A stretch of 64,000 bases of DNA from Acetobacterium wieringae (GCF_001766835.1 NZ_LKEU01000031.1:116405-180404); one strand, 5' to 3'. Shown: positions 26,938 to 36,489, counted from the stretch's first letter. Translations and numbers: made by a program. Notes: generated by a model from the sequence alone, not told the origin.

Positions 26938-27045
26938 GGCCGTTTTCATAAATAGTCTAAAAAAGCCTGCCAAAGCGGAATTGCGACGGTAAAAAAGGTT
27001 GAATTAATCCGCTTAAAACAGTACAATTAGCTTAGCCTAAAAATT

Positions 27046-28344
27046 ATGACACTTGATCGTGTACAAATCTGGAGAAAATATTTGGAACAATCAAACCAAC
27101 CCAACGAAACCTTTAATATTGCACAAATCATCAAGCAGAAAAACCTGGTGGCTTACTTTCAGCCAATCATGTCTGTCACCGGGAAAAAAATTCTGGGTCT
27201 GGAGGGCCTGATTCGGGGGATCATTCCCGGAGCGGAAAAAACCATTCCGCCCCAGCAGCTTTTTTCTGCCGCCCATACCGCCGGACTGACCATCCCCCTG
27301 GATCGGGCCTGCCGTGATGCGGTACTGTCCGCCTTTTTAGATTATTATCAGGTCAATCCGGATCTGCTGCTTTTTCTCAATCTGGACACCGCCATCATTG
27401 ATGAAGTTGGGGGTTCTAATTATCTCTGCGACCAGGTCGATAAGAGCGGCATCAGTCCTAAAAATATCGTCATCGAGATCAACGAGTCCAAGGCCTTAAA
27501 CACCAGCGGCCTGACCCAGTTTGTCACCACCTACAAAAACAAGGGCTTTCTGATCGCCCTGGACGATGTCGGCGCCGGGTTTTCGAATATGGATCGGATT
27601 GCCGGGCTGAAGCCGGACATTGTCAAAATCGACCGCTCGATTATAAAAGATATGGATCATATTTACCACAAACAGGAGGTCTTTAAATCACTGGTTAATC
27701 TCACCAATAAGATTGGGGCCCTGATTGTGGCTGAAGGGGTGGAAACCCGCAGTGAAGCCATCCAGGTGCTAAAACTCGGCGGCCAGGTCATTCAGGGCTT
27801 CTATTTTGCCAAACCAGGCAATGATTTTGTGCTCAAAGCCGAGCTGATCGCTAAAACGGCTGAGGTCGTGGATGCCTACAAGGCGCTGCTGCTAAAGGAG
27901 CTGGATGATTATAATCAGAAGTGTCTGGCCTACACCCAAACCGTCAATGGCATGATCAAGGCGCTGGCGGTAGTTGATCACCCCGATGAGTTTGACGGCC
28001 AGCTGACAAAATGCCTGACGGGCGCCGAAGCCGTGGATTGCGCCTATGTCCTCGATGAATCCGGCATTCAGTGCAGCGATACGGTGGGCGCCAAAAATAT
28101 CGGGGCCTGCGAAAAGCTTGTCTTTCACTCGGCCAAGATGGGTGTTGATCATTCGATCAAAAACTTTTATTATAATCTGATCAAGCGCAAACAGGACACC
28201 TATATTTCCGAGCCCTATGTGTCAATGGCCACCGGCAGTCTCTGCATCACCTATTCCCGTGTCTTTCGGCTGGCAGCCAAAAAATATATTCTCTGTGTCG
28301 ATTTTTTAGAAACCCAGCAGCCCCTGGCTGCCCAGTTGCCATGA
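27046..28344 (+). CDS. EAL-domain phosphodiesterase with C-terminal sensor-like domain (YkuI-like layout)
   Basis: 432 residues, cytoplasmic. Residues ~25-255 are an EAL domain with GLEGLIRG (EGL variant of the signature), FLNLD, EINES, LDDVGAGFSN, VKIDRS, AEGVET and IQGFYFAKP, so the metal and substrate ligands appear present. Residues ~270-425 form a second domain (AVDCAYVLDESGIQC ... TGSLCITYSRVF) resembling the PAS/Cache-like domain that follows EAL in YkuI-type proteins. It probably hydrolyses cyclic di-GMP under control of the C-terminal domain. The ATG at 27046 has no clear ribosome-binding site; a TTG at 27082 preceded by GGAGA is an alternative start. A strong terminator follows. Confidence 0.85.
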   Translation: MTLDRVQIWRKYLEQSNQPNETFNIAQIIKQKNLVAYFQPIMSVTGKKILGLEGLIRGIIPGAEKTIPPQQLFSAAHTAGLTIPLDRACRDAVLSAFLDYYQVNPDLLLFLNLDTAIIDEVGGSNYLCDQVDKSGISPKNIVIEINESKALNTSGLTQFVTTYKNKGFLIALDDVGAGFSNMDRIAGLKPDIVKIDRSIIKDMDHIYHKQEVFKSLVNLTNKIGALIVAEGVETRSEAIQVLKLGGQVIQGFYFAKPGNDFVLKAELIAKTAEVVDAYKALLLKELDDYNQKCLAYTQTVNGMIKALAVVDHPDEFDGQLTKCLTGAEAVDCAYVLDESGIQCSDTVGAKNIGACEKLVFHSAKMGVDHSIKNFYYNLIKRKQDTYISEPYVSMATGSLCITYSRVFRLAAKKYILCVDFLETQQPLAAQLP

Positions 28345-28347
28345 GGC

Positions 28348-28380
28348 AAAAAAAGATGAACATCACGTTCATCTTTTTTT
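28348..28380. terminator. Bidirectional terminator
   Basis: AAAAAAAGATGAAC and GTTCATCTTTTTTT with a five-base loop between convergent EAL genes. Confidence 0.88.
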
Positions 28381-28384
28381 ATCC

Positions 28385-31300
28385 CTAAAAATGATTTTTA
28401 CGGTATTGGCTGAAATCAACCTTAGCGGGCCGACCGGTGAGTTCGTCAAAGTAGTCTTCGGCCGTTTTATCAGTAAAATTGCCGTCAGCAAAAAGAATAT
28501 TTTTCTTCATTTTTACCTGGAGCTCATAGAGTCGCCGGGTCAGTTCTTCACTTTCCTGCTCATCCATCATAAACTTGACGCCGTACTCAAACAGACTTTC
28601 ACTAAGCTCCGCAACCCGGACAGGGGTACCAATGGCGGTCATCTCGCCGCCCATCAGGGTGGCTGCAAAGCGTAACGTGAAATCCCGTTCCAGTGGAAAT
28701 TGAATATTGGAAATAAAGCACAAGCCACCGGGACCGATATCTTTAACCAATACCCGGGAATTGCCGACATGCATCTGTTTATCGTTTATGCGCAGAATCG
28801 TTAGCTCGGTGATTAAAAAATTACGAAACCGTTGGCGGAAATATTTGCGCCGTTCCACCTGGGATTTCGCCGTGGTTCGACTCAGTAGCGGTCGACATTT
28901 ACCTTTTTCCAGCAATTCATCGATTTTTAAAAAGGGTACCGGCCGCGAATAGAGATAGCCCTGTCCCGAAAAGCAGTTGTTTTCTTTGAGGAAAGCCAGG
29001 TGATCCCAGTTTTCAATGCCCTCGGTGACCAGCTTGATGTGCAGCGCCTTGGTCAGATTGATAATGGCCTGGGCGATGATGGCCGTTTTACTGTCGAGCA
29101 TGACGTTTCTGATGAAGCTGGCATCCATTTTTATGATATCAACATTAAAATGATTCAGGTAGCCCAGCGACGAATAGCCGGTACCAAAATCATCCAAGGC
29201 CACTTTGATCCCCACCGCCTGTAATTTCTTAATGTCATCAATGGCTTTTTGAGAGTCTTCAACCAGCAGGCTTTCGGTTAGTTCGACGATCAGGTATTTG
29301 GGATCGACCTCATATTCGGCCAAAATATCCTGGATATTTTCGACAAAATTGCGTTCGTAAAACTGGATGCTGGAAAAATTCAGGGATATATAGACCGGTG
29401 GATACCCTTTTTGAAGCCAATAGCGATGATCATCACAGATTTTTTTAAGCATCCATTTCCCCATTTCAACGATTGCGCCGGTTTCTTCGGCCAGAAAAAT
29501 GAACTCATCCGGTGAAACAATCCCCCAATCCGGATGATTCCAGCGACTCAGTGCCTCAATGGCTAAAATATCATTGGTTTTGATCCGCACAATTGGCTGA
29601 TAAAAAACCATGAACTGATTCCGTTTAAGGGCCATCCGCAAATCATGACGCAGCTGCAGTTGTTTGTAATTCTGAATGTTGAGCTCGGATGAATAAAACT
29701 GGTAGCGGTTGTGGCCCTCTTTTTTCGACCATATCAGGGCAATATTAGCATAACGAATCAATTGCTCAACCTCATCCGGTTCGTCAGGGGTCCGACTGAT
29801 GTCGTCATCAGACAATGGCTCATCCATCGACAGCTCCTGGGCTTCTACCTCCAGAGGGTAGACACTGACGCCCACATTGACATTGATATTAAACTCATAG
29901 ACCTCGATTTTAAAGGAGCGGTAAAAGAAATCGATGATTTCGGCCACTCTGGCCTGATAGGCATCCAGATTAATCAGTCCCTCGATGACAATCGCAAACT
30001 GATCCTCGGAATACCGTGAAATCAGGGTATCTTTGCCAAGCAAACCGCGCAGCCGCATGACCAGCTGGACAATCAGCTGCTGTCCAACCCGATGCCCCAG
30101 CGAATCATTGATCTCCTTAAAACCCTCAAAGTCCAGCATCAGAAGCACCAGGCTGGATTTTTTTAAATTGGCCTGGCGACATTTTTCGGCCAGCTCTTTT
30201 CTTAACTGGCTGGCTTTGGGCAACGCAGTGATCTCATCATAGTTGGCCAGTTTTTCTATTTTCTTTTGCATCACAATGCGGTTGGTGATATCCCGAAAAT
30301 CCAGCACCAGGCCAGCAATGGTCGGATGGCTAAGAAAATTCCGGACATGGACTTCCAGGTAGATGGCTTTATCGGTCTGACCGGCAAAGCTGATAACCCC
30401 CGTTTGTACCTGCTCCGGTTCGGCGATAACGGTGTCAATCATCGCTTTTAAGACCTCGGCCTGATCCGGCTCATAAAAATCATAAATCAGGCGCCCCTTC
30501 ATCCTCCCGGGATGATAGCTGATCACCTTCCGGGCGGTATCACTGATATAGCTGATAATGCCCGCTTCGGAAATAATCGCAAACACCACCCCCGACTCCT
30601 GCACCAAAATTCGGGAGCGCTGCGAAATTTTCTCGATTTCTAGTTGTTTGCTGGCAATGGCCCGTTCGTAAGCTTTTTTTTCACTGACATCCTGGATGGT
30701 GCCATAGACATGGGCAATCTGTCCGGCCGAATCCAGCCGGAACTCGACAATCTGAAAAACATCACGAATCGATCCATCCTTGTGAATGACCCGAAAGGCC
30801 AGCTCAAAGGGTTCTTCTGACAGATCCCCGAAGGTTGAGTCGGTGATAATGCTGCGATCCTCGGGGTGAACCCGGCTCAGAAAATCATCAAAGGTGCCCT
30901 TGAACTCGGATTCCGTAATCCCAAAAATGCGCAGGGCCTCGGCTGACATGTAGTTCTGATCCAAAACCGCATCCATTTCCCAACTGCCGATTTTGGCCAG
31001 CCGCTGGGCCTGCTCAAGATTTTTTTTAATAAAACCAATTTCATTCTCCAGCTTTTTGATGTCGCTGATATCCTGAATGGTACCGACCAGATCAGTGTTT
31101 AAGCCATCTTTATTGTTAATCGGCTCCCCCACCAACCGGACGTATTTCGTGGTACCGTTTCTTAGCTGAATCCGATATTGCAGATCAAATTTTTCCCGGG
31201 CCAGCCGCTTGCGGGTCAGTTCAGCCAACACCTCCCGATCCTCCGGATATGTAAAGTCCATTAATTCGATAACGGTACCACCAAATTCTTCGGGTTTTAG

Positions 31301-31875
31301 ATCATAGATCCGATAGATTTCATCCGACCAGAAAATTTCGTTTTTAACCGCATTGTATTTCCAGCTGCCAATGCCCGCACCTTCTGGCCGAGATTGAGGT
31401 TCTCACCCAACTCGATCAAACTGTTCTCGATAATTTTCTCACTGGTAATATCCTGCAGGGCTCCTATGATTTTTTGAGGCTGGCCAGCATCATCCAGCAG
31501 GGTTCTGGTTTTTTCCCGGACGTATTTGATATTGCCCTTGGCGGTAATCATCCGGTATTCCAACTCCTGGTCGCTGCCCTTTAGCGCCGCCTCCCGGGAG
31601 GTGATCAGCTTTTCCCGATCGTCCGGGCAGACAAACTGAAAATAGGAATCGGCCTTTTTTTGATGCTGCTCTGGAATCGTTTCCAGAATGCGATAGTATT
31701 CATCGCTGAAATAAACCGTATCTGAACCAACGACATAGGTCCAGGTTCCGGTTTTCATCATTTCCTGAGCATGGCGCCGGTTCTCAATTAACCAGTCGTC
31801 TTTTTCCGGCAATGCGGCCCCCTCTTTTAATTTAATCCGATTCAATAAATGCTCTAATGCCACCACGCTCACCAT
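28385..31875 (-). pseudogene. Multi-PAS degenerate-GGDEF-EAL-PilZ protein with an apparent one-base frameshift
   Basis: The frames 31875-31297 and 31261-28385 belong to one gene of about 1160 codons. The first ends out of frame after ENLNLGQKV; shifting by one base at about 31378 continues with GIGSWKYNAVKNEIFWSDEI and then the main frame, as expected for a PAS domain, so one base (probably a G) is missing. Layout: four PAS domains with PAC segments, a GGDEF-like domain whose signature reads SEDQF and is thus inactive, an intact EAL domain (IEALSRW, LNFSS, ELTES, DDFGTGYSS, IKMDAS, TEGIE, GQGYLYSRP), and a C-terminal PilZ domain (RQRFR ... DIGPGG). If expressed, it would be a cyclic di-GMP phosphodiesterase with its own effector domain. 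The frameshift may be real or a sequencing error. The 5' start is uncertain (ATG 31875 or a GTG at 31866). Confidence 0.8.
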
Positions 31876-32141
31876 CCTTCCATCTCATCATCCAGTTGAG
31901 GATCGTTGACTTTTTCATTGTTCCTCCTTCACTGATTTGTACTTCCTACTAAAAAGTATACGATGATTGATGGCAGTAGGCAATCCCCTGTTTTACTTTA
32001 TTGCCCAGGTAATGTCAATATCACACCCTCTTTGGTAATGTTTCTCTGCCGTTATTGACTACCTGATCGCCAATCCGCTTAAAGGTCAATTACAAGATGA
32101 TTGCTGTTTCATGCTGGCCGATGGTCTAAGATCAAGGTTTC

Positions 32142-32168
32142 GGGCGGTCAATGACCGCCCCTACGGGA
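32142..32168. repeat. GTAGGGGCG-type hairpin repeat, copy 1
   Basis: The perfect stem GGGCGGTCA-A-TGACCGCCC is followed by CTACGGG. On the minus strand it reads GTAGGGGCGGTCATTGACC, matching the pattern of copy 2 at 36457-36481. Confidence 0.5.
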
Positions 32169-32491
32169 TGATGCACAACCTTATTTCTGTTATCACTAGG
32201 CCACTTACATACTTTTTCCGCTACTTCGTCATACTTTCACTTTGGCCCGGTCCGGGCTTTCCGAAAGGGTCGAAAGGGTTGGGGGGGGGTAAATAAACGC
32301 TCTGGTTATTTTATTTTTTTGTTCCTAATATACGGAGTTTGGAAAAAACCCCTTCGAATCCCTTATTATAGCCGTTAAAACCCTTCTCAACCGCTTCGAA
32401 AGGCTTCGGATCCCCTTCGTTTTTAGGGTTTTTATGATAATGAATTCGCCTCTTTGTCTCATTCTGTTCATTATCGACCAAAATCCGCCTC

Positions 32492-32527
32492 CAAAAAAGC
32501 CTGCCCGGTTGATTAGCCGGGCGGGCT
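32492..32527 (-). terminator. Terminator of the YciI-like gene
   Basis: On the minus strand AGCCCGCCCGGC and CCGGGCAGGCT are followed by six T. Confidence 0.8.
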
Positions 32528-32549
32528 AGAGTTTCTTTATTGCTGGCCG

Positions 32550-32837
32550 TTACACCAGATAGGGAGTCAGGCTGGTCGCAGCTTTGGTCGGCAGAAATTC
32601 CAGCACTTCGTAGGCTGCCACCTTTTTAAGATAAAAAGGATCTTCTTCAATGATCGCCCAGACTTCGTCCTTATCCTGGGCCTGACAGAGAATCACCCCG
32701 CCAGTCCGGGGCCGTTTGCGACCGGATAAGATAAATTTATCCAGCTGATAATAATGCTCCAGATAGTTAAGATGGGCGGGGATCACTGCGTCCACCGCTT
32801 CAACTGATTTAATGTAGTTAAGTAAAATAATAAACAT
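32550..32837 (-). CDS. YciI-like protein
   Basis: 95 residues, the normal length of the YCII family. The fold is a ferredoxin-like dimer with a conserved His in PAHLNYLEHYY and the signature DPFYLKKVAAYEVLEF near the C-terminus. It also keeps the family's GGVILCQAQDKDEVWAII core. Family members have been suggested to act as small hydrolases or lyases on unknown substrates; no pathway is evident from the surroundings. AGGAG precedes the ATG at 32837, and the gene ends at a strong terminator, so it is a single-gene unit. Confidence 0.85.
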   Translation of the reverse strand: MFIILLNYIKSVEAVDAVIPAHLNYLEHYYQLDKFILSGRKRPRTGGVILCQAQDKDEVWAIIEEDPFYLKKVAAYEVLEFLPTKAATSLTPYLV

Positions 32838-32954
32838 TTTTCGCTCCTAATCTCAATACTGGTCTGACCCAAAGCCAGCCCGACAGCTTAAAGTATAACC
32901 GACTTCAACCTGATGGTAAAGAAAATATAATCATTTATATTTTAAGGGGTGTTC

Positions 32955-32998
32955 TAAAAAAACAGCAGCGACGAATGGTGACGTCACTGCTGTTTTAC
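32955..32998 (-). terminator. Terminator of the alcohol dehydrogenase / TIGR04076 operon
   Basis: On the minus strand AAACAGCAGTGACG and CGTCGCTGCTGTTT followed by T-rich sequence. Confidence 0.8.
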
Positions 32999-33015
32999 GA
33001 TGCATGGGGGAGGTA

Positions 33016-33264
33016 TCAGGCTTTGTAAATCCGGAATACCACCTTTTCCCCACAATCCGGACATTGAAGCGGGGCCTCGTTAATGACCCCTTTCCGGGCG
33101 GCATAGACAAAAGGAAACACTGCACTGAGTGCCATCATGCAGAAATTTCCACTGTTGTCTTTATCCAGCTGGGGTCCGTCAAAAATGACCTCATCCCCCG
33201 GCGCATAGAGCGGACAATCCGATGATTCCACCACCAGTTTTATTTTTTGTTCAATTTCATTCAT
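33016..33264 (-). CDS. TIGR04076 family small protein
   Basis: 82 residues matching the pattern of the TIGR04076 family: an opening strand with CPLYAPGDEVIF, a central Cys-containing helix GNFCMMALSAVFPFV, and a C-terminal knuckle LQCPDCGEKVVFRIY. The CPxC pair and the other cysteines may bind a metal. The family has no assigned function; in many anaerobes it lies near redox enzymes. Here it starts 10 bp after the stop of the iron-type alcohol dehydrogenase gene, with GAGG before the ATG, so the two are almost certainly co-transcribed and may work together. Confidence 0.8.
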   Translation of the reverse strand: MNEIEQKIKLVVESSDCPLYAPGDEVIFDGPQLDKDNSGNFCMMALSAVFPFVYAARKGVINEAPLQCPDCGEKVVFRIYKA

Positions 33265-33274
33265 TTCTAACCTC

Positions 33275-34420
33275 CTAAAGCGCCTGACGGTACAGATCTT
33301 CGATCTGGGTCAGAGTGGTGGATCGGGGATTGACCAGAATGTTGCCGCTTTTCATGGCATCCAGGGCCATTGCCGGGATCATATCTTCGGTCACACCCAC
33401 TTCCGTCAGCGTTTGAGGGATTCCCAGCTCGGCGCTCAGCTTGGACACTGCCGCCACCAGGGTTGCGGGTTCAAAATCAGGCCCGGCGCTTTGTCCGCTG
33501 ATCGCTTCGTAAATGATTTGATAACGGCCGGTATCAGCCAGGGCGTTATAGTCCAACACCGTGGGAAGTAAGATTGCATTGGCCACCCCATGGGCCACAT
33601 CAAAATAGCCGCCCAAGGGGTGGGCCATGGCGTGGACATTACCCAGCCTTGCCCAGGCAAACGCGATCCCGGCAAACATACTGCCATAAAGCATCTGCTC
33701 GGCCGCCTGGGGATTGGTGCGATCGGCCACAAAGGGCCGGATGCTGCTACCAAGCATGGTCAGCGCCTTTTCAGCCATAGCATCGGAAAACGGTGAGGCA
33801 GCCTTGGACAGATAGGCCTCGATGGCATGGACCAGGGCATCAATCCCACAGGCTGCGGCAGTTTTTTCCGGAGTAGTCATCACCAGGGTCGGATCAAGAA
33901 TCGCCGTGGTCGGGATCAGTTCATAACTGAAGACTGTCAGTTTATAATTCCGGGCCCGGTCAGTGATCACCGCAAAGGCCGTCACCTCCGAGCCGGTTCC
34001 GGCGGTGGTGGGAATGGCGATCAGCGGGACAATCGCCCCGGGCACCTTATCGGCCCCTTCGTAGTCCCCAATCGTCCCACCAAACCGAGCCAGGACGCCC
34101 ACTGCTTTAGCCACATCCATGGGTGAGCCGCCACCCAGGGCAATAATACAATCGGCCTTGCTGTCTAAAAAAACCTCGGTCGCCTTATCGACGGTTTCCA
34201 CCGAGGGGTTGGCTTCGGTTTCAGTAAAGCTGTCAAAGGCCAGCCCGGCTTGCCCCAGAATGGCAGTGATCTTGGCCACCACCCCCATCTTATTGAGATG
34301 GGGCCCAGAAATCACCAGTGCCTTCTTAAGCCCCTGCTTAGCCAAAAGCTCCGGCAATTTCTTGATACTATCGACCCCACAGATAATTTCCTGGGGGATT
34401 TTAAAGCTAAAACTATTCAT
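33275..34420 (-). CDS. Iron-containing alcohol dehydrogenase (1,3-propanediol dehydrogenase / lactaldehyde reductase type)
   Basis: 381 residues. NAD-binding GGGSPMDVAK (residue ~95), IPTTAGTGSEVT (~135), and the metal ligands in GIDALVHAIEAY (Asp, His), HAMAHPLGG and VAHGVAN (His, His) are all present. These cytosolic enzymes reduce aldehydes to alcohols with NADH. The substrate cannot be read from sequence. The gene forms an operon with the TIGR04076 gene and is next to an APC permease and a class III aminotransferase on the same strand. A role in reducing the semialdehyde made by that aminotransferase is therefore plausible. AAAGGAA precedes the ATG. Confidence 0.88.
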   Translation of the reverse strand: MNSFSFKIPQEIICGVDSIKKLPELLAKQGLKKALVISGPHLNKMGVVAKITAILGQAGLAFDSFTETEANPSVETVDKATEVFLDSKADCIIALGGGSPMDVAKAVGVLARFGGTIGDYEGADKVPGAIVPLIAIPTTAGTGSEVTAFAVITDRARNYKLTVFSYELIPTTAILDPTLVMTTPEKTAAACGIDALVHAIEAYLSKAASPFSDAMAEKALTMLGSSIRPFVADRTNPQAAEQMLYGSMFAGIAFAWARLGNVHAMAHPLGGYFDVAHGVANAILLPTVLDYNALADTGRYQIIYEAISGQSAGPDFEPATLVAAVSKLSAELGIPQTLTEVGVTEDMIPAMALDAMKSGNILVNPRSTTLTQIEDLYRQAL

Positions 34421-34470
34421 AAGTCTTTCCTTTCATGCTGTTGTTCGCTACTGTTAAAACCTCGAACAAT

Positions 34471-34585
34471 GATTACTTAGCGTTCCGTTTCCACAAACAA
34501 TTCTGTAACGTCTAGGCGAACAGGCAATAGCCTATCCGCCGTACAGAGCAAGAATTGTTTCGTGCGAAACGGGGCGCTAAGTTCA
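34471..34585. repeat. Intergenic inverted-repeat element, family II, copy 1
   Basis: About 115 bp with imperfect terminal inverted repeats of ~33 bp (CTTAGCG..CCGTTTC and GAAACGG..CGCTAAG as the outer parts, AAACAATTC/GAATTGTTT as the inner). The centre, AGGCGAACAGGC-AATA-GCCTATCCGCC, also occurs in family I. It lies between the alcohol dehydrogenase and APC permease genes. Confidence 0.75.
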
Positions 34586-34610
34586 CCGAACTTCCGGCAT
34601 CCCGGTGGGG

Positions 34611-36095
34611 TTATTCCGTCACGCTGCCAACCCGGCCAGAAAAGACCGGTAGGTCGTCGATATCTTCATATTCAACGTCCATATGAGCCCCAAACTCACT
34701 ACCATATTTATACTTACAGTAACCGTAGAAGACCACCCCGAGGATCGCCCAGCCACCAGCCATGATCCACTCTTCCATCACCAGAGCGGTGGACGCAAAA
34801 GGCAGTGGAATCACATAAAGCAGGGTCATCAAGCCCGATAGGGCGACAGCGACAATCCCGACAAAGGTACCGAAACGAACTTTATAGGGACGTTTCATCT
34901 CCGGATCTTTTTTGCGGAGAATCAGAAACGATAACGACACCATTGCATAAGCCAGACAAACGCCGAAGCTGCCAGCATCAACAATCCAAACCAGCATTTT
35001 GCGGCCAAAGAAAGGGGCAATCACCGACAGTACGCCAATTAAGGCAATGGCCAGCACCGGGGTTTTAAATTTCGGGTGCAGTTTGGCAAAAACTTTGGGA
35101 ATCATGTTGGATTCTGCCATTGAGAACATCGCCCGGCTGCCACCGATTAAAAAAGAGTTCCAGCTGGTGATGATCCCGGCCATCCCACCAACAATCAAGA
35201 CCTTGGTCATAATGGCGCTGTTAAAGGCCAGGCCCATGGCATCAGCGGTTACCAGGGTGGAATTGGCCATTGCACTTAGTGGCATCACATAGGCGACCGC
35301 CAGAATGATCAGTGCATAAAAGGCCACTGCCATCAGGATCGAGAGAATCATAATGCCACCGATTTTCTTGAAACCGGCATTAATTTCTTCGGCCGCCTGG
35401 GGAATCACGTCAAAGCCGACAAACAAAAATGGAGTCATGACTGCAACCGTCAGCACGCCACCCAGGGCGGTCGTGCCATTTTCAATGCTGCCAGCAAACA
35501 TATTGCCTGCAATGTTGGCGGGATCACCATTGATAACCGAACCAGCGATCAGTAAAATCCCGGCGGCAGCGATTAAAGCGGTAAAAATGGTCTGCAGCTT
35601 GGCCGCTGTTTTGGCGCCCAGAATATTGATGATGGTAATGATAATGGCGGTCACAACCCCCACTGCTACCCATGAGGCGTAAATATCAAAGCCGGCGACT
35701 GTGTACATATAGCCCTGCAGGAAGTTGGGGCTGAGGTACTGAATAACCGTCGGGAAAGCACAGGCTTCAAAGGCCACGACACTGACATAGCCAAGAATAA
35801 TCGCCCAGGTACAGATAAACGACCCGGTCGGCCCCATGGCCTTATAACTAAAGACATGCTCGCCGCCACATTGGGGCATTGCCGCTGTCAGTTCGGCATA
35901 GGTCAGGCCGACAAAAAGTACCATGATGCCCCCGATCACAAAGGCTAGCGCCGCACCAAGGGCCCCGGCGGTTTCAATCCAGATGCCGGTGTTGACCACC
36001 CAGCCCCAGCCAATCATGGCTCCGAAGGCCAGTACAAAAATGTCTTTGGTGCTCAACACTTTGTCAAATTTAGACTTGTTTGTTTTTTCACTCAT
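34611..36095 (-). CDS. APC-superfamily amino acid permease
   Basis: 494 residues from the ATG at 36095, with about twelve to fourteen membrane helices. The first helix has the APC signature FAFGAMIGWGWVVN-type glycine motif (here VLAFGAMIGWGWVV), and the segment GFDVIPQAAEEI matches the conserved region of helix 6. It should import an amino acid or omega-amino acid in symport with protons or sodium. The start was placed at MSEKTNKSKF; the open frame extends upstream but without a ribosome-binding site. The gene lies between an iron-type alcohol dehydrogenase and a class III aminotransferase on the same strand, which suggests that it supplies the aminotransferase substrate (GABA, beta-alanine or similar). 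Confidence 0.88.
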   Translation of the reverse strand: MSEKTNKSKFDKVLSTKDIFVLAFGAMIGWGWVVNTGIWIETAGALGAALAFVIGGIMVLFVGLTYAELTAAMPQCGGEHVFSYKAMGPTGSFICTWAIILGYVSVVAFEACAFPTVIQYLSPNFLQGYMYTVAGFDIYASWVAVGVVTAIIITIINILGAKTAAKLQTIFTALIAAAGILLIAGSVINGDPANIAGNMFAGSIENGTTALGGVLTVAVMTPFLFVGFDVIPQAAEEINAGFKKIGGIMILSILMAVAFYALIILAVAYVMPLSAMANSTLVTADAMGLAFNSAIMTKVLIVGGMAGIITSWNSFLIGGSRAMFSMAESNMIPKVFAKLHPKFKTPVLAIALIGVLSVIAPFFGRKMLVWIVDAGSFGVCLAYAMVSLSFLILRKKDPEMKRPYKVRFGTFVGIVAVALSGLMTLLYVIPLPFASTALVMEEWIMAGGWAILGVVFYGYCKYKYGSEFGAHMDVEYEDIDDLPVFSGRVGSVTE

Positions 36096-36127
36096 TTTTT
36101 CTTTGTATGATTCCGCTTGTGAATCAT
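36092..36127 (-). CDS. Possible 11-codon leader peptide overlapping the permease start
   Basis: ATG at 36127 preceded by AAAGGAG opens a short frame (MIHKRNHTKKK) whose TGA stop overlaps the permease ATG as ATGA. The spacing of only three bases between GGAG and ATG is short, and the permease start itself has only a weak ribosome-binding site, so translational coupling is possible. Evidence is limited to this layout. Confidence 0.25.
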   Translation of the reverse strand: MIHKRNHTKKK

Positions 36128-36173
36128 ACACTCCTTTCGTTGTGGGATTTGTTTTCTTCTCTAACAATACTGC

Positions 36174-36290
36174 GATGCGCTTCGCTGCCAGTTTTACACG
36201 AAACAATTCTTACACTGTACGGCGGACAGGCTATCGCCAGTTCGCCTACGCGTTACAGAATCGTTTGTGAAAACCGACAGCAAAGCAATC
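36174..36290. repeat. Intergenic inverted-repeat element, family II, copy 2 (inverted)
   Basis: The reverse complement matches copy 1, with the shared core ACGAAACAATTCTT..GTACGGCGGA, then AGGCTAT and GTTCGCCTA. Arms TTCGCTGCCAGTTTT and AAAACCGACAGCAAAGC extend the terminal repeats. A solo arm pair of the same type (GCTTCGCTGCCAGTTAACG, then CCAGCAAAGCAAT) lies at 37754-37785 in the leader of the next gene. Confidence 0.75.
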
Positions 36291-36334
36291 TTTGTTCGTA
36301 GTTATAAATTGCAATTATACTTTGATGAGCCTTT

Positions 36335-36413
36335 ATAATAAAAAACGGGGTTCTTCCAGCCGCTTGCTGGCGGTCAAAATTTAGACCGCAGCTGTTTTGC
36401 TGTAAAAACCCCA
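36335..36413 (-). terminator. Long branched terminator of the aminotransferase gene
   Basis: On the minus strand outer arms GGGGTTTTT and AGAACCCC enclose two inner hairpins (GCGGTC/GACCGC and CAGC/GCTG) and are followed by six T. Confidence 0.65.
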
Positions 36414-36456
36414 TTGTTTAGATATTTAATTATTAAGTTGCATGAAATCGTGCCCT

Positions 36457-36481
36457 GTAGGGGCGATCCGTGATCGCCCAC
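36457..36481. repeat. GTAGGGGCG-type hairpin repeat, copy 2
   Basis: GTAGGGGCGATCCGTGATCG followed by CCC, a 7-8 bp hairpin of the same form as the one at 32142-32168. Similar hairpins are widespread in intergenic DNA of other bacteria. Confidence 0.5.
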
Positions 36482-36489
36482 ACCTGCTT

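Larger units (their letters stand above)
31876..32549. other. Long non-coding region with hairpins and a G-homopolymer
   Basis: No gene was found in 674 bp. It holds a perfect hairpin (32142-32160), a nine-G run at 32281-32289, and between about 32265 and 32430 several repeats of CGAAAGG and its complement (CCTTCGAA, CTTCGAAAGG) that could fold together. The YciI terminator lies at its right end. Confidence 0.5.
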
